The notes: generated by a model not told the origin, from the sequence alone. DNA of 64,000 bases from Leptoclinus maculatus (GCA_032191485.1 JAVDOI010000006.1:10175556-10239555), one strand, 5' to 3'; positions 12,077 to 24,369 are shown, counted from the stretch's first letter. A program made the numbers and translations.

Positions 12077-12077
<1 letters not shown>
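9802..12077. other. Non-coding stretch, partly homeodomain-motif rich
   Basis: Holds a short CA tract (10098-10117), purine-rich patches (10320-10385) and otherwise complex sequence. The parts at 10560-11120 and 11860-12010 contain repeated ATTA/TTAATT cores in non-repetitive context, which makes them candidates for conserved non-coding elements. That reading is inference only. Confidence 0.45.
10098..10117. repeat. Short (CA)n tract
   Basis: CA array of 20 bp. Confidence 0.9.

Positions 12078-12124
<47 letters not shown>
12078..12124. repeat. (GT)n microsatellite
   Basis: Pure GT array of 47 bp. Confidence 0.97.
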
Positions 12125-12125
<1 letters not shown>

Positions 12126-12434
12126 TACATGAGGGTATGTGTGTATGTGCGCTTGTCTTCATGAGGGTATAAAACCCGATGCTCAGCATGCATAGTGTTA
12201 CAGTACAAAAAGTGTTAAATCGCATAAATATATTTATAGGGATTAGCTGAGATATTTACGTGAATACACAAATATGTGCTGTTGTGTCAGGAGCGATGCC
12301 GGCGGGGGAACGAGAGAGAGAGAGGTTTACAACAGCATGAAGAGAAAATGAATGACACGGAAAATAGAAAAATCAAACGCTTTATTGTGTGGGTGAGGCA
12401 TGCTTTCATCATCCTGATAGGCAGTGTTTAGTGT

Positions 12435-12455
12435 TGTGTGTGTGTGTGTGTGTGT
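12435..12455. repeat. Short (GT)n tract
   Basis: GT array of 21 bp. Confidence 0.92.
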
Positions 12456-12783
12456 CTGTGACTGATGCGGCGTGTTGTGTTGCATGTCACACTGAATGAT
12501 AGGATTACTCATTTTCCCCTTAGCAGAACACAAATCACTCTTTTATCTGCCATCATTGAATCTTTCCAGGGTTAAGTGTTTACGTTCACAACCTACTCAC
12601 CGTGCTCTGTGTGTGCACGTGTTTGTCTCTTTTGCGCATTTTGTTTGTGTGTTCAGCAGAATATTCCTCCAACCTTCAGCTGCAAAGTGAAGTGGCAGAA
12701 ACTGAATGAAAAAAAATACAATGACGTCTTGTCTCCCGTTGTCTACAGAACTGAGGTGTGTGTGGGTGCATGTCTTTCTATAT

Positions 12784-12802
12784 CACACACACACACACAC
12801 AC
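12784..12802. repeat. Short (CA)n tract
   Basis: CA array of 19 bp. Confidence 0.9.
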
Positions 12803-12950
12803 GCCGACACTAAGCAGTTTGCAGGCTGAGATGTGGAAGTAAACAGATGAGAAATGAAGAAGAAATGAAGAGGAAAAAAAGCACTGAAAAGGGATACACG
12901 CATGCATGTGTGTGGGTGGGTTGTGTGACTATTCATGTGTGTGTGTGTCT

Positions 12951-12980
12951 GTGGGATTGTGGGGTTGTGGGGTTGTGGGG
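12951..12980 (+). repeat. G-rich 8-bp tandem repeat, G-quadruplex potential
   Basis: About 3.5 copies of a TTGTGGGG unit give four runs of three or four Gs with 4-5-nt loops, meeting the usual sequence rule for an intramolecular G-quadruplex on the plus strand. Confidence 0.75.
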
Positions 12981-13344
12981 TGAGATATGAGGTCACTGTC
13001 TGGGGATTCATGGCCTGCAGTCCTGCATAGCACACCATGACGACGATGACGACAACTTATTCTTCACATGAAAAGATCATGTGAAGGATTTCAGTCCTAC
13101 GGCTTCCTGCCGAGCTCACTGGGGTCTAAATAGGCCAAACCTTGAGGTGCAGATTTTTATTCCACCTTGTGCACTCCCAAGACTCTAACACTGTAACTCT
13201 AACTCTAATTCCTGTCAAGAGATGGTTTAAGTGGAGGTTGTGACAGGGGCATCCCCTTTGTGTCCTGTCTTCTGGTCTCAATCTGCTTTGCTGCTTTTTG
13301 ACCACGTCTCCCTCTTTCTCCCTCACACAAACATGAGCGCACAC

Positions 13345-13349
<5 letters not shown>

Positions 13350-13406
<57 letters not shown>
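13350..13406. repeat. (CA)n microsatellite
   Basis: Pure CA array of 57 bp, preceded by CG-interrupted CA from 13338. Confidence 0.97.
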
Positions 13407-13408
<2 letters not shown>

Positions 13409-13819
13409 GGCTAGTTCTGTGCAGGTTAGGATGTGAAGGCGGCTACAGTATATTCAGACATTATGCTTAATTACAGTTTGCCGTAATTGTGGGACTTTGG
13501 ACACAGTGAGAGAAGACGGAAAGTAAAAAATAGTCTGCAGTCAGAGGGGTCATGAGGACATCAAGGGGTCATCTGTCGAGGTTGTGCTTGATCGCTTTTT
13601 TTCCCTATCAGATCTGAAATGTGTAAATGTTCAATCTTTCATGAATAATAACAGCCAAGATAAGAATCATTTGAGGCCTTTGTCAAATTCTTAGAATTTC
13701 CTATTTAAAAAAATACACAGCTTCAACACATCAACCATATTCTATTAATGTATTCATCCATTCAGTGACTGGAATACTTTCTAGTTTGACAAGGACAGCA
13801 GAGGGAGGATTTATCTTCT

Positions 13820-13846
13820 GGAGAGAGAGAGAGAGGGGGGGGGGGG
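13820..13846. repeat. (GA)n plus poly-G tract
   Basis: A GA array running directly into 12 Gs (13835-13846). Confidence 0.93.
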
Positions 13847-14197
13847 AGACAGATAGGGGAAGGAAGACATCAACAGACTGCACCGACAAACTGCTTGAAT
13901 GCAATGTGCTCCACTTTTAAATTAATTGAATCAACATATTTAAAAATAATTCTGATAACAGTATGTGTATTTCATTAGTCCTTCATGTCTGTGCCACAAT
14001 AAGCTAGTTATAGCTTCAAATAATCTTCGGTCATAGTCAATGAAATTTCTTGCCATAGTGAATGAAAAGTGGATCCAATGTCCCCTCTGCTTGTATTGGC
14101 TTCAGTGTTTGTGCACTCCATCCAAGTGAATTCCTTTTCCTACTTTCAAACAATTTCATGCTCCAATTCCAAAGCCTACATGCTTCGAAGATAACGC

Positions 14198-14220
14198 GGG
14201 GGGGGGGGGGGGGGGGGGGG
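14198..14220 (+). repeat. Poly-G run, 23 bases
   Basis: Uninterrupted G homopolymer. Length may be unreliable in sequencing. Confidence 0.9.
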
Positions 14221-15457
14221 AAACATGGAGGAAATTCTGATTATTTGGTTAAGATTCCCTCTGAGTTCATTAGCTGCCCGCATTAATTAAAAACAAACAG
14301 GATAAATTGACCACAAATGGAATTTTGGGTGAAATCTTGTCAGCAATCCAATAAAGACGTGAAAAAAAAAATATCATTTCAATTACAGTGTAATCTGTCT
14401 AAAGCTGGGGTCAGATCTGCCCCTCTCCATTGAACTTCAGGGCTTCCCAGGCTCTGTCTTGGTGAGAGCATCTAGGGACTTGAACACAGACGATTACTGA
14501 GGTAATTTGGCTGAAAGCCCACTTGAATTGGCCCAGACCCTCGATACTATCAGCTTCACAATTAACCAACAAAAACAGATAACCTCCAAATCTCTGCAAG
14601 CCGTTGCGGCTATAATAGCCCGCCGGTCCTTCCCAACACACGCACACTTCACAGACACATGCACACATACTGTACATACACAGATACAGTACAGAGGCAC
14701 ACACGCAGTTACACACAAAGGCTCGCGCAAAAAACCCAAATACACTGCAGGGATTTCTGTCCAATTAACATGCATGCAAAGCAATTTAGAACCCAACAAG
14801 ATGTTTTTGTCTGACTGCTCCAGGGTAATTTAGCACTTCTGTTTCCACACAAGCCTGCCACGAAGGGAGGGGAGCAAGAAGCGAAGAGAGGTTAGAAAAG
14901 TGGAATGGATTTCTTGATTAAAAGTGGCCTTTTTCCCCCTCTCTCTGCGTACAGAGGCGTGAGGCTGTGGCTACACACACGCAGCAAACATGCAGCGAAT
15001 CCATATGCCCTAATACAGAGGCAGCATCATTGTTAATTTCCTTTGTTAGCCGTCTGCTCCCATGGCCGATTTAATTTGTGGTGGTGTTTTAGTGAGCGGT
15101 GGATTGGAATTGAATTAACAGACATTGGTTCACTCGTACATTCCTCTGTTCCCGTCCCGATGTGTGTGTCAGTTTTACATATTGTTCAATAATTGGACTT
15201 GGATTACTATTGATGCGAATGCATGATCACACTGATGCCTCTCTGCAACAGATGTCCGGAGATGGTTAGCTGCATGACGTGTTTTCTATAACAGCTTGGC
15301 ATTCGTGCCTAAATTATTTCTCAGAAACGTGGTGAACGAGGAGCCTGGACAATGCACAAGGAATGTATAAAAACAAGAAGCACCTTTGGTTGATGCTTTT
15401 ATCTTTTATTTGGCATCACTTTCCCTCACTCCAATCTGTCTCCGTTTCTCTCAATCT

Positions 15458-15489
<32 letters not shown>

Positions 15490-15684
15490 GAAACACTCAT
15501 ATCAGACACAGTTTTGGGTAACTCACCTTCTTCACTGCAAGGTAATTGTTCATAAAAGAGCAGTAAACAGATGGAAGTGACAGGTTAGATTGGAGTGAGG
15601 AGATATTAAGGGCCAGATAGAAAACATATAAGGCAAATACTGTGAAAAAGAGCAACATAAATGTGCCTCCCACCTTCACAACAA
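14221..15684. other. Non-coding stretch
   Basis: Complex sequence with only one CA array (15458-15485). The part at 14900-15380 is AT-motif rich and repeat-free. No gene recognised. Confidence 0.55.
15458..15485. repeat. (CA)n microsatellite
   Basis: Pure CA array of 28 bp. Confidence 0.96.
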
Positions 15685-15700
15685 CCCCCCCCCCCCCCCC
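15685..15700 (+). repeat. Poly-C run, 16 bases
   Basis: Uninterrupted C homopolymer. Confidence 0.93.
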
Positions 15701-15710
15701 TCCTTTCTTC

Positions 15711-15808
15711 ACGTAATTAAACCTATAGTCAGTTTCAATTAGCTAGCCTCTCTCCCCGCGCACGCCTTTATGCAAAAATTAATTAGTCAATTAGCCAATT
15801 AACATGTG
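15711..15808. promoter_or_regulatory. Candidate enhancer-like cluster of homeodomain motifs
   Basis: Within about 100 bp there are five TAAT/ATTA-type cores (near 15714, 15737, 15777, 15789 and 15796) and an octamer-like TATGCAAA (15769-15776), followed by an E-box-like ACATGTG. The sequence is not repetitive. Such clustering is typical of vertebrate conserved non-coding enhancers near developmental genes. I infer this from motif density only and cannot see conservation. Confidence 0.35.
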
Positions 15809-15955
15809 AGCAGGTCTTTGTGTTAACGAGGCTTTTACAAGCTGTGGCAACCCGGCAGTAATGGCAGACAGGCAATAGACGCCATGGGACTAGTTTACAC
15901 TACGCAGATTCTACACTGCCGGGCTGCTGGCGCACAATGCTGGCGCACATGCAAA

Positions 15956-16010
<55 letters not shown>

Positions 16011-16596
16011 ACACAAACACACACACACAAACTGTACTGCGCTTCAAACTCTTAACTCATACTCCACGCAGCAGATGGACTTGCTTGCTTATTTTCCCCC
16101 AGTTCAGTGATTAGATGTCTTTCATTAGGCGAATCAAGTGTGTTGGGACTGGACTGGAGGGAAGCCAGCAGTCCCTGTAGTGATGTTGCTGCATTGAGGC
16201 CCACCACTGCACTCTGTTCCCGCTAAAAGTCCTGGCCCTTCCTCTATTAGGCCCAGACCACAAATCATCGAAGTTTATTTTTACTGTGCGTTGTACACAG
16301 ACACACATCTCCCTCCCGAGTCACATAATACGCATGCCCTTTCTTTCTAACTCTCACACACAACTATGCACGGACCGAAACTCGGCGCACAGTTCGGTTG
16401 TATCAGCGTGCGTCTGTTCTGTGTCTGTGTATAAATACGGCCCAGAGACAGCAGTAATGGCTCCTGCTTCAAATAAACAGAGAGCAGAGAAGCCTCCCAT
16501 CCCTGCTTCCCTCTGACCTAAATCACGGCTGGACGGACACCCCATTTCCTAACGCTGGACGTTCTCAAGGAGACCAGTGCTACACTACTACATCAG

Positions 16597-16598
<2 letters not shown>
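15809..16598. other. Non-coding stretch with CT array
   Basis: Apart from the CT/CA array at 15958-16030 this is complex sequence. No gene recognised. Confidence 0.55.
15958..16010. repeat. (CT)n microsatellite
   Basis: CT array with a single G interruption at 16000, followed by CA-rich sequence to about 16030. Confidence 0.96.

Positions 16599-16668
<70 letters not shown>
16599..16668. repeat. (GT)n microsatellite
   Basis: Pure array of 70 bp. Confidence 0.97.
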
Positions 16669-16673
<5 letters not shown>

Positions 16674-16970
16674 GAATAAGTGCGAGGGCGAGCACGACAG
16701 CGAGGCAGAGAGGGTTTTGATATATTCCACATGTTGCTTGCAACCCAGACACAACAACTCCTCGGCATACGGAGGAGTGTTATGAAAAAGAGAGGAGACG
16801 GGGAGAAGTTTCTGCTGCTGAGGAGAGGGAGTTATCCTGGGTATTAACTGGTGGGGGTAGGGTAGAATCAACACGCATGCTTTTAGGGGAGGAAAAAAAG
16901 AGGAAAAGTGTGAGATGCTGGGAGTTTTAGTGTGCTGAGGGAGCGGGTAGATTAGGAGAAAGGAGGGCAC

Positions 16971-17003
16971 AGAAGAAGAAGAAGAAGAAGAAGAAGAAGA
17001 AGA
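16971..17003 (+). repeat. (AAG)n microsatellite
   Basis: Purine trinucleotide array of about 33 bp. Confidence 0.95.
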
Positions 17004-17115
17004 GAGGTCGCGGAAGGTTCATGTAAAAACAGCCCTCTGATCACCAAAACAGCTCCCAGAAAAAGAACCTGTCATTTTAGGCTCAACTCACACAAATACA
17101 CACCTACCCACACAG

Positions 17116-17144
17116 ACACACACACACACATACACACACACACA
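17116..17144. repeat. (CA)n, interrupted
   Basis: CA array with one T interruption (17131). Confidence 0.92.
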
Positions 17145-17303
17145 TTTTGTGCTGGTAGCGGAGATCTCTCTGTCAGTAAAGAGCGCCTGGCCTCCTTGAG
17201 AACGTTTATTTTCCTGTTCCGTCAATCTAAACAATCCCTTAAAAGGGATCGCAGATGTTTATAGGCCTTCACAGAACAAATGCTGCCTTTCTGACCTGCA
17301 GAT

Positions 17304-17326
17304 ACACACACACACACACACACACA
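17304..17326. repeat. (CA)n microsatellite
   Basis: CA array of 23 bp. Confidence 0.93.
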
Positions 17327-17904
17327 AGCATGCAAATATATACACACACACACTCCCCCCAGCGGATGAAACGGAGGCAAGTGCTTGTAATGAAGACACA
17401 AGCTATGAAGGAGAAAGGCAGCGGACTGGACCAAAGTAAGCAGCAGCCACAGCTTACTGTCACTGACACAACAAACACTCCACATGCTCTTCCACATTTC
17501 CTATTTTGGGACACAGTTTAAGTGTAACATACAGGCGATGAATTATACTTATGGGCAAAAAAATACATGGATTACCATTACTTTGTTTTTCAACCTGATC
17601 AGATAAACGAGAACATACCCAGAACTCTTCACAGAAGAAATAGAATTCAAAGAAGCAGAAGAAAGGAAGGCTGTGTGTCTGTGTATGTGTGTTTGCCTGT
17701 TTTTTGGGGGGGGTTTTTTAAAGGCTTGTTAAAAAGGCTGCCCGCTCTGCCTGGGCTCTAAAGCCACTCAGACAAGCAGTGTTTTAGTGTAAACACACGC
17801 ACTGGTTTTCCCCTTACATGGCCATGTGCTGCCAAACTGTGTTTGTGTGTGTTAGTATGTGTATTGAGGATGGGTGATTATGGACATTATTAACCTGGCT
17901 CGGG

Positions 17905-17905
<1 letters not shown>

Positions 17906-17934
<29 letters not shown>
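17906..17934. repeat. (GT)n microsatellite
   Basis: Pure GT array of 29 bp. Confidence 0.96.
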
Positions 17935-17937
<3 letters not shown>

Positions 17938-18461
17938 GGACTGAGCTCATGTTCCAGAACAATGCTGTTTATACAGTGCCCGGTATTTGATGTCACTGAC
18001 GCTGCACCGCTCTAAAGGGCACATCTTTCATCTCACACGCACCGCTGTCCGCTGTAAGTTCTCTGCGGTTTAAGGTTTATTCGCACCCAAGATATCTATT
18101 TAGCAGAAGAGGGGAAGAGAGAATGGTCCTTTTGAATGCATCGACTTTCAAGCTGCAGAGGAGCATCGGCACTCCAGTCAGCTTCGAAGGACAATGCTGT
18201 ATCCTCCGGCTCTCATTCACACTTTGCGCCAGTGGTCAAATAATTTCCAAATTGGCGACTTTAAAAAAAAAAAACTTTATTATTAAGGATTCTTTGTGAT
18301 TGCTCTGACACTTTCCCGTTAGTTCATTAGTTCTATCTGAGGCCATGGCAAATAAATGAAGTTTGAGTTTTTTTTATAGCCTTAAGACAGCAGTGCAGTC
18401 TCCTATCAGAGGATAATGTGTCTTTATGATAGTGACTATTATAACTTTGGGCAGTCAGGCA

Positions 18462-18511
18462 GGGACAGGGGAGTGTGGGGAGGGTTGTGGTGGGGGTGTT
18501 GGAGGGGGGGG
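18462..18511 (+). repeat. G-rich block with G-quadruplex potential
   Basis: At least six runs of three or more Gs within 50 bp on the plus strand, ending in a run of eight Gs. Confidence 0.7.
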
Positions 18512-18553
18512 TCCCCTAAGTCTTGGTAATGAAGCCCGATCCATCTCTCCTCC

Positions 18554-18555
<2 letters not shown>

Positions 18556-18589
<34 letters not shown>
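18556..18589. repeat. (CA)n microsatellite
   Basis: Pure CA array of 34 bp. Confidence 0.96.
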
Positions 18590-18591
<2 letters not shown>

Positions 18592-20410
18592 CATATGCAC
18601 ACACTCAAACTGTCCAACTCAAAAGGCTCTGAGGGCAGCGAACACTGTGATTACGACCGGCTGGCCATGAAAAATTAACAGGTTTATCTCTTTCCCCTCT
18701 CTCTCGTTCGCTCTCCTCTGTGTCTCTCTACCCCTCTCTTTATGGTAGTTACTCTTTGTACGCCCCCGTCCCCCCCTGTTCTGTCCATCTCCACTCTTCT
18801 CTAACTCCAGCCCAGCGATACTTTTCCAATTTTCCTTCAGTGTCTCCCACTGAGCCCAGGGGAGGGCTGGGGGAGAATGGAGCTGTGATTAAGTTGATAC
18901 ATTCTAGATAATAAAAGCAGAATGGCTATCATACTCTCCTCTCTCTTGTACGCAAGAGCGCTTGAGCCCCTCCACCGCACCCCTGCACGCCCCCTTTTCT
19001 GTCTCTGCTCTGGGCAGTTTGGACACTGATAGACGAACCACATGTAAGGACAATGGATGGGATACGACGGCGCAAGGAAGAGAGGGAATCGCTACGGATA
19101 CATGCAGACGCTTTCCTTCCCGTCTCATTGCTTGATATCGTGCATTACTGCAGCACCGTTCCACTTGGCCGTGTCACACATGTTAGACTCGGGAGGAGAT
19201 AACGCTCAAGTTCTGCTATCAGCTATACAGCTTCTGTCTGTCCTGTCCAGTTTTATTCTCTGCTTTTAGTCCTTGTTCTGCTTCACAATCTCTGTCTGTC
19301 TATGCCAGTAATGCAATATTCTGTGTATGTGTGTTTGTCATCAGTTCCCACATTGTTGACACTGTTAACCCGTCTAATGGCAGCAGTCAGTGACGTTTAT
19401 TCCAGCACTTCGGGTGTAATAAGTGCCTTGTTGACACGGTGCTGACTGTGAGTTTAAACAGGCTTTTAAGGATGAAAAACGTGTAAATTAGGACAATGAC
19501 ACTTGTAATAATGTTAAAATGACAGAACAAATCTTGCACATTTTTGTCTCATGCTGTCCTGCTTTCAAAGGGCTTGGGGTCATTAGAAACTGTTCATGCG
19601 TTAGTGCAGCAGAGCCAAAATAAGAAAAGAACATTAAGGAATGTATACTTGTTTTTATAATTTGGTTTGAGAGCCAGTCCTTGGTCATTGGTAAACAGTG
19701 CTAAAAAAAGCCTCAGTATTTACAGGATGAGATTTACATGAACACTGTTAAAAGTGTGCTTTTATATAACATACACAGACATCCGACACCAAACAGAAAG
19801 CATAAGGGCCTCTTGAATTTCACCCAGACTATCCACAAACCTCCAGAACATACAGTAAATATTTCTAAGCAGCGAGGTTTAGCTCTGTGTTTCTGGGACA
19901 CACACACACATAGGCCCACAATTACAAATACAACACTGTGTGACTCAGTGACCTCATCATTTATGGTTGTTTCAGTCTTTATTATGTTAACATCTAAATA
20001 TATTGATTAATAACATATTAATTCTCATCAACCAGGAAGACCCCCTAAATATTGCCCTACTTAGACTCAAATGGCACAAGAACCGGCCTCGACGCTGCCG
20101 CTAAACACATACACGCGTGCACGCGCGCGAACGCCGAAAGGGGTCCGGTGAAAACAGTCCGAGGGGAAACGGACAGTCGAGTGCTCTTCTGCCAACGGAA
20201 CACTTTGTTCCTCCGGAACGTAAACATACTGATTTATCTCAACAGCTCTCTTCAAACACGGCCGCCTCTCTTCTTCCTCTCCTCCTCTGCTCTCTTCTGC
20301 AACTTCTCTTTTTCTCCAGCTCAACCCCCTGCTGCACCCCGCTGCCCTCTCTCACTTTGGGAACCTGTGATGTCTGTGTTAGCGCATCACAAACACCGGT
20401 GGCCCTGATC

Positions 20411-20412
<2 letters not shown>

Positions 20413-20483
<71 letters not shown>
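20413..20483. repeat. (CT)n microsatellite
   Basis: Pure CT array of 71 bp. A polypyrimidine strand of this length can adopt triplex (H-DNA) structures. Confidence 0.97.
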
Positions 20484-20486
<3 letters not shown>

Positions 20487-21628
20487 ACCCCAGTACCGTT
20501 CCCATGCATAAATGAGCTTGCCCTCTCGAACGCTCACACCCGTCACACCGGCCTCTGCACGACGTGGAGAGATACTGAGAGCAGCGTTGGAACAAAATAA
20601 CATGACCAAGCTCTTTAGCTGGCATGCACTCGGTGCTGCCCTTTTCTCTCCCCTTCTTTTCTTTTACAGCTTGATTAAATACACACAGAGTTCTTTTTTC
20701 TGCTTCCTTTTTTCTTTCTTCTCTCTCTCTCTCAGGATAGTTTGATGGCTTGCACTGATTCCGACGTCACAGCCAGACTGACAGTTGACATTCTCTCTTC
20801 TTTAAAAACCTGTCCTTCTGCTTTATTTCCCTCGCTCTGCTCAGATTGCCAGACTATTGTCAGAGGTATAGCACTGGGGAGGCAGGGAGGAGAGGGAGGG
20901 AGGGAGAGATAGCAGCCTTCGTAGTCCTCTGATTGTGTGATGTCCGGGTTTCAGGGTGAGTGGAATGGAGGTATACAGCAAAAGTGAAAGTGTTTGGAAA
21001 GAATAAAAGAGACAAAAAGTAAGATAGAGCAAAGGTGGATAATAGGTGTCACTTGATCCAAGTCGGCCTCCTGTTTAGGCCCGCTACACAAAAACAGCAT
21101 GATAACAGTGTCAATAAGTCAAAGTAACCTCCCCCCACACTGTTACCTTATGTGTACACTGTTTACATCTCTTATCACTTCCTCTGCTCTTTTTCTTTTG
21201 CCTTCCACCTCTCACAAGGACAGGTTTCCAGAGCAAAAGACAGGGCTCTTGTAATTGAGTTTGTCCATGTGGAAAAACAATACAAGCCAGAAAAATACTT
21301 AATGCCTGGTATTTTGTATACATGTCAGATCGCATGAGTGTAAGTTTAAATTGGGACCGTTTGTGCATTGTGTGTGAAAAAAAGAGGGAGAAGAGCCGAG
21401 GAGAGAGGAGGCAACGGAGAGAAAAAAAGACGGAGATGAAGTGACGCGTTGCTTACATGCTCTACACATGGACAGGAAATGCTTCTTCAGTTTTATCTTC
21501 AGTAAGTGATACAGATACATGTATGTGAGACTGTGTTTGCACCAAACAGTTGATATCTCTGACTGTATTATCTATATAATCTATGAGAATGTATAATCTA
21601 CGACAATCTGTGAGTGAAAAGATTACTC
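20484..21628. other. Non-coding stretch
   Basis: Pyrimidine-rich patches (20640-20735) and a GGGA-rich purine patch (20878-20907). No gene or mobile element recognised. Confidence 0.55.
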
Positions 21629-21692
21629 AAGAAGAAGAAGAAGAAGAAGAAGAAGAAGAAGAAGAAGAAGAAGAAGAAGAAGAAGAAGAAGA
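21629..21692 (+). repeat. (AAG)n microsatellite, tail of retroelement
   Basis: Pure AAG array of 64 bp. On the minus strand it is a (CTT)n tail directly following the AATAAA of the retroelement end at 21693-21945. Confidence 0.96.
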
Positions 21693-21945
21693 CATGTTTT
21701 ATTGATCTCATAAGGGAAATTACATTTTTTCACGCCGTTGTTATTTTTACACGTTACACACAAGCCCGAAATATAAACTCATGCACAAACAGTACATATA
21801 CATATGCATTATTGGAGCGATGTCAGCGAGGGGGCTGCCCATAGACAGTCATCCCAAGCAGTTGTGGGTTTCGGTGCCTTGCTCAAGGGCGCAGAGGCAA
21901 ACTAGTACCTCTCCAGCCACCAGTCCCACACTCCATAATTTTGAG
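21693..21945 (-). mobile_element. V-SINE/L2-type retroelement 3' end
   Basis: On the minus strand the segment contains GCCCTTGAGCAAGGCACC (complement of 21873-21890) and then AATTTCCCTTATGAGATC (complement of 21704-21721). AATAAA follows (complement of 21698-21703), and the (CTT)n tract comes right after it. The GAGCAAGGCAC core and the AATTTCCC...GATCAATAAA plus microsatellite ending are characteristic of teleost V-SINE and L2-clade LINE tails. Only the 3' part is present, as expected for 5'-truncated retrotransposition. Whether the source was a SINE or a LINE cannot be told. The far edge at about 21945 is approximate. Confidence 0.7.
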
Positions 21946-22594
21946 ATAATTTACTTAAAGTCGAGATGAAATGAAAAATGCTTTTTTTAACCATTATAGA
22001 TCATATTATGCACCTATTTAACAATATATGCAAATACAAAGAAAAATAAACAATTTGTTCTAATTTTTCTAAATCAATCCTCTTTTCTTCATGTAAAACA
22101 AAATATGAAGTGTGCTTACATAAGTCAATTTCAACTAATAATACTATGACAGCCATCCATCAATTCATCTTTTTTTAGCGAGAACGGAGGTGGAGCCACA
22201 GTCCTCTGTAGCTCCGTACTGCGCTACACCCTACACTTAGTTCTTCCATGATCACTGGGACTTTTATTGTTTCTTTATACGTCATAACTACTTTTTAGAG
22301 GGTAGTATTGTATTTTTTACTCTAATAAATGTATTTGAAAGCTCTAGTTACTAGTTATTTTGCAGATCAAGATTTTCTTTAATTCAAAACATATGATTAT
22401 CTAAACAATACGACGGATTGTTATAGTTTGAAATACTCAACGGCATGGCTGGATTAACATGTCAGGGGACTCTTGAGGAAAAGATGTGTTGTTGGACCCA
22501 GGAAGCAACCAGTGCTGCTTTGCTGGGGTACTATCTGGTCCCATGCGATGACAGTGTTAACTAAAACTAAGTTTTAAAACAAGATTTTGACACA
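21946..22594. other. AT-rich non-coding stretch
   Basis: AT-rich sequence without coding frames or identifiable repeat ends. Confidence 0.5.
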
Positions 22595-22830
22595 CGGTTC
22601 CTCTATAAGACAAGGCCACAAAGATTGGGTATATTACTGGACCATAGACTGGATAAAAGAAGTGGACGTATCCCTCCCTAGTTCCACCCTCTCTTCCGAA
22701 TACTGTCACTTGTGGCTCCAAAAAAACCAAGATGGTGCCGGACAAAAACGTCAAATCCATCTAAATCCATTATCCATAGTGGCCAAACAGTAGAATTACA
22801 ACTTGCAGGTCCGCCACGTGATGCCATTGT
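22595..22830. repeat. Dispersed teleost repeat (family not named)
   Basis: The block around CCATAGACTGGATAAAAG (22642-22659) plus AGTGGACGTA, followed by a CAAGATGGTGCC stretch (about 22728-22739), resembles an interspersed repeat I recall from many fish genomes (CCATAGACTGTATAAA type). No terminal repeats or target duplications were located, so the class is unknown and the boundaries are approximate. Confidence 0.45.
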
Positions 22831-23746
22831 GATGGAATCAATCCATGCCAAAACCATTTTAAGTTTAAAGTGTGAGATTATCACTTTTATTTGTTTACTT
22901 CGCTTTATTATTGTCAATTGATATAATGCAGAATTTAACCCAATGTGGAAAAGCTTTCATTATGTTCCGGGTCAGGAACAGTAGTAGAATAACGTGTAAT
23001 CCTCCTCTACCACACAGAAAGTAACTTATTACATGCCTCTAATAACAGAGTTTAATAAAACAAATGACACACTTAGTTAGCACACACAATACACAAAGGG
23101 TTCCTGCCTACCAAAGACATTACAACCATCAAATAACAACTTGAAGCTCATTCAGAGTTTATTTGAGAAAACAGTGGCATAACAATGTGCCATGAGGGGA
23201 ATTAATCACTAGAAGAAGAAAAACCAAGGTTCTACTTTGTTTTGTCATGTGGTTGGTAGTAAAATGTAACCCTAATAAGAGGACACGGTACGGTTAAGTA
23301 TCTGAGATAGTTGGAAAACATGAATATTGTACTAATACTAATAAAAACAAGGACAGTGGAAGTTGAAGGTTTTTTATTCCTGAAGAGGCCCCCGCCCCCC
23401 CAGCCCCCGCCCCCCCCCTCCCCTCCTCTCTCTGCCACTCGTCCGTCTGTGTGATGTGTTTAAGCCAATCCCATAATAAAGGATGCGGCCATACATATTC
23501 ATGATAGAAATCTAGTAATTAGTAAACCCCCCCATGCACACACATACACACACGAACACACGAACACACGGGCTTCATGCATATGTATGTCCTTGGCAAA
23601 CAAAGGCAGTGGCAGCATGGGGCATTCTCTATTAACACACACATCCACGTGTGATGGCACAGATAGCAGCCCTGCCACTCACACACACATTCACATGTGC
23701 AAAACACATCTATGTGCATGTTCACAGGCATACATGCTCTTATTAA

Positions 23747-23771
23747 CACACACACACACACACACACACAC
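23747..23771. repeat. (CA)n microsatellite
   Basis: CA array of 25 bp. Confidence 0.95.
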
Positions 23772-23911
23772 TGAGAGATGGCACGGTTGAGAGGGGAGGG
23801 GTTTCCCTCTCTCATCAATAGAGACCCTATAATTTCCTCCAGCTTGAAAAATAGCCTGAAACACAGACTCAGATCTGCACTGACTCCCAGCTACTCGCTC
23901 ATTCAATGTCT

Positions 23912-23945
<34 letters not shown>
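23912..23945. repeat. (CA)n microsatellite
   Basis: CA array of 34 bp. Confidence 0.96.
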
Positions 23946-23946
<1 letters not shown>

Positions 23947-24369
23947 TTAACAAAAGCAAGGGAGGCATATTTAAGAATCCAAACCCTAGTGGGATGCTGC
24001 CTCCTCAACTCCCACCTCTCCGCAAACACTCTTACACACACTCACAATCACACACTCCCTGAATGTTATCTCTCACTGAACAAAAACAGCTGAATGCAAG
24101 TGAGAATCGGAACAATCAATGCAAAATGATTGCGTCATGTGAAGTGCGTCTGTTGCTTTGAACCTAAAGGGTTGGGGGGGTTTAGCTTTTGTGGAACAAG
24201 GGTTTTATGCCATCTGACATCCTGAGCCTTCCTGCAGAGAAGTTTCGATCCAGTTTTGCTGAATTAGATGATACAAAGACGAGGGAGACAGGCGAGGTGA
24301 GGAATTAGTTATAGGTGACAACAAGCTCAGGGAGAGAGGATTTGACAAACTGACAGGGAGAAAGAGGGA

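Larger units (their letters stand above)
12125..14197. other. Non-coding stretch
   Basis: Microsatellites at 12435-12455, 12784-12802 and 13350-13406, a G-rich tandem repeat at 12951-12980 and a GA/poly-G tract at 13820-13846. No gene seen. Confidence 0.6.
16669..20412. other. Non-coding stretch
   Basis: Contains an AAG array (16971-17003), CA/GT arrays (17116-17144, 17304-17326, 17906-17934, 18556-18589) and a G-rich block (18462-18511). A small CpG-rich patch with alternating CG/CA lies at 20108-20135. No gene recognised. Confidence 0.6.
22831..24369. other. Non-coding stretch
   Basis: Contains C-rich runs (23389-23421), CA arrays (23747-23771, 23912-23945) and short A-rich stretches. No gene recognised. 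Confidence 0.6.
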
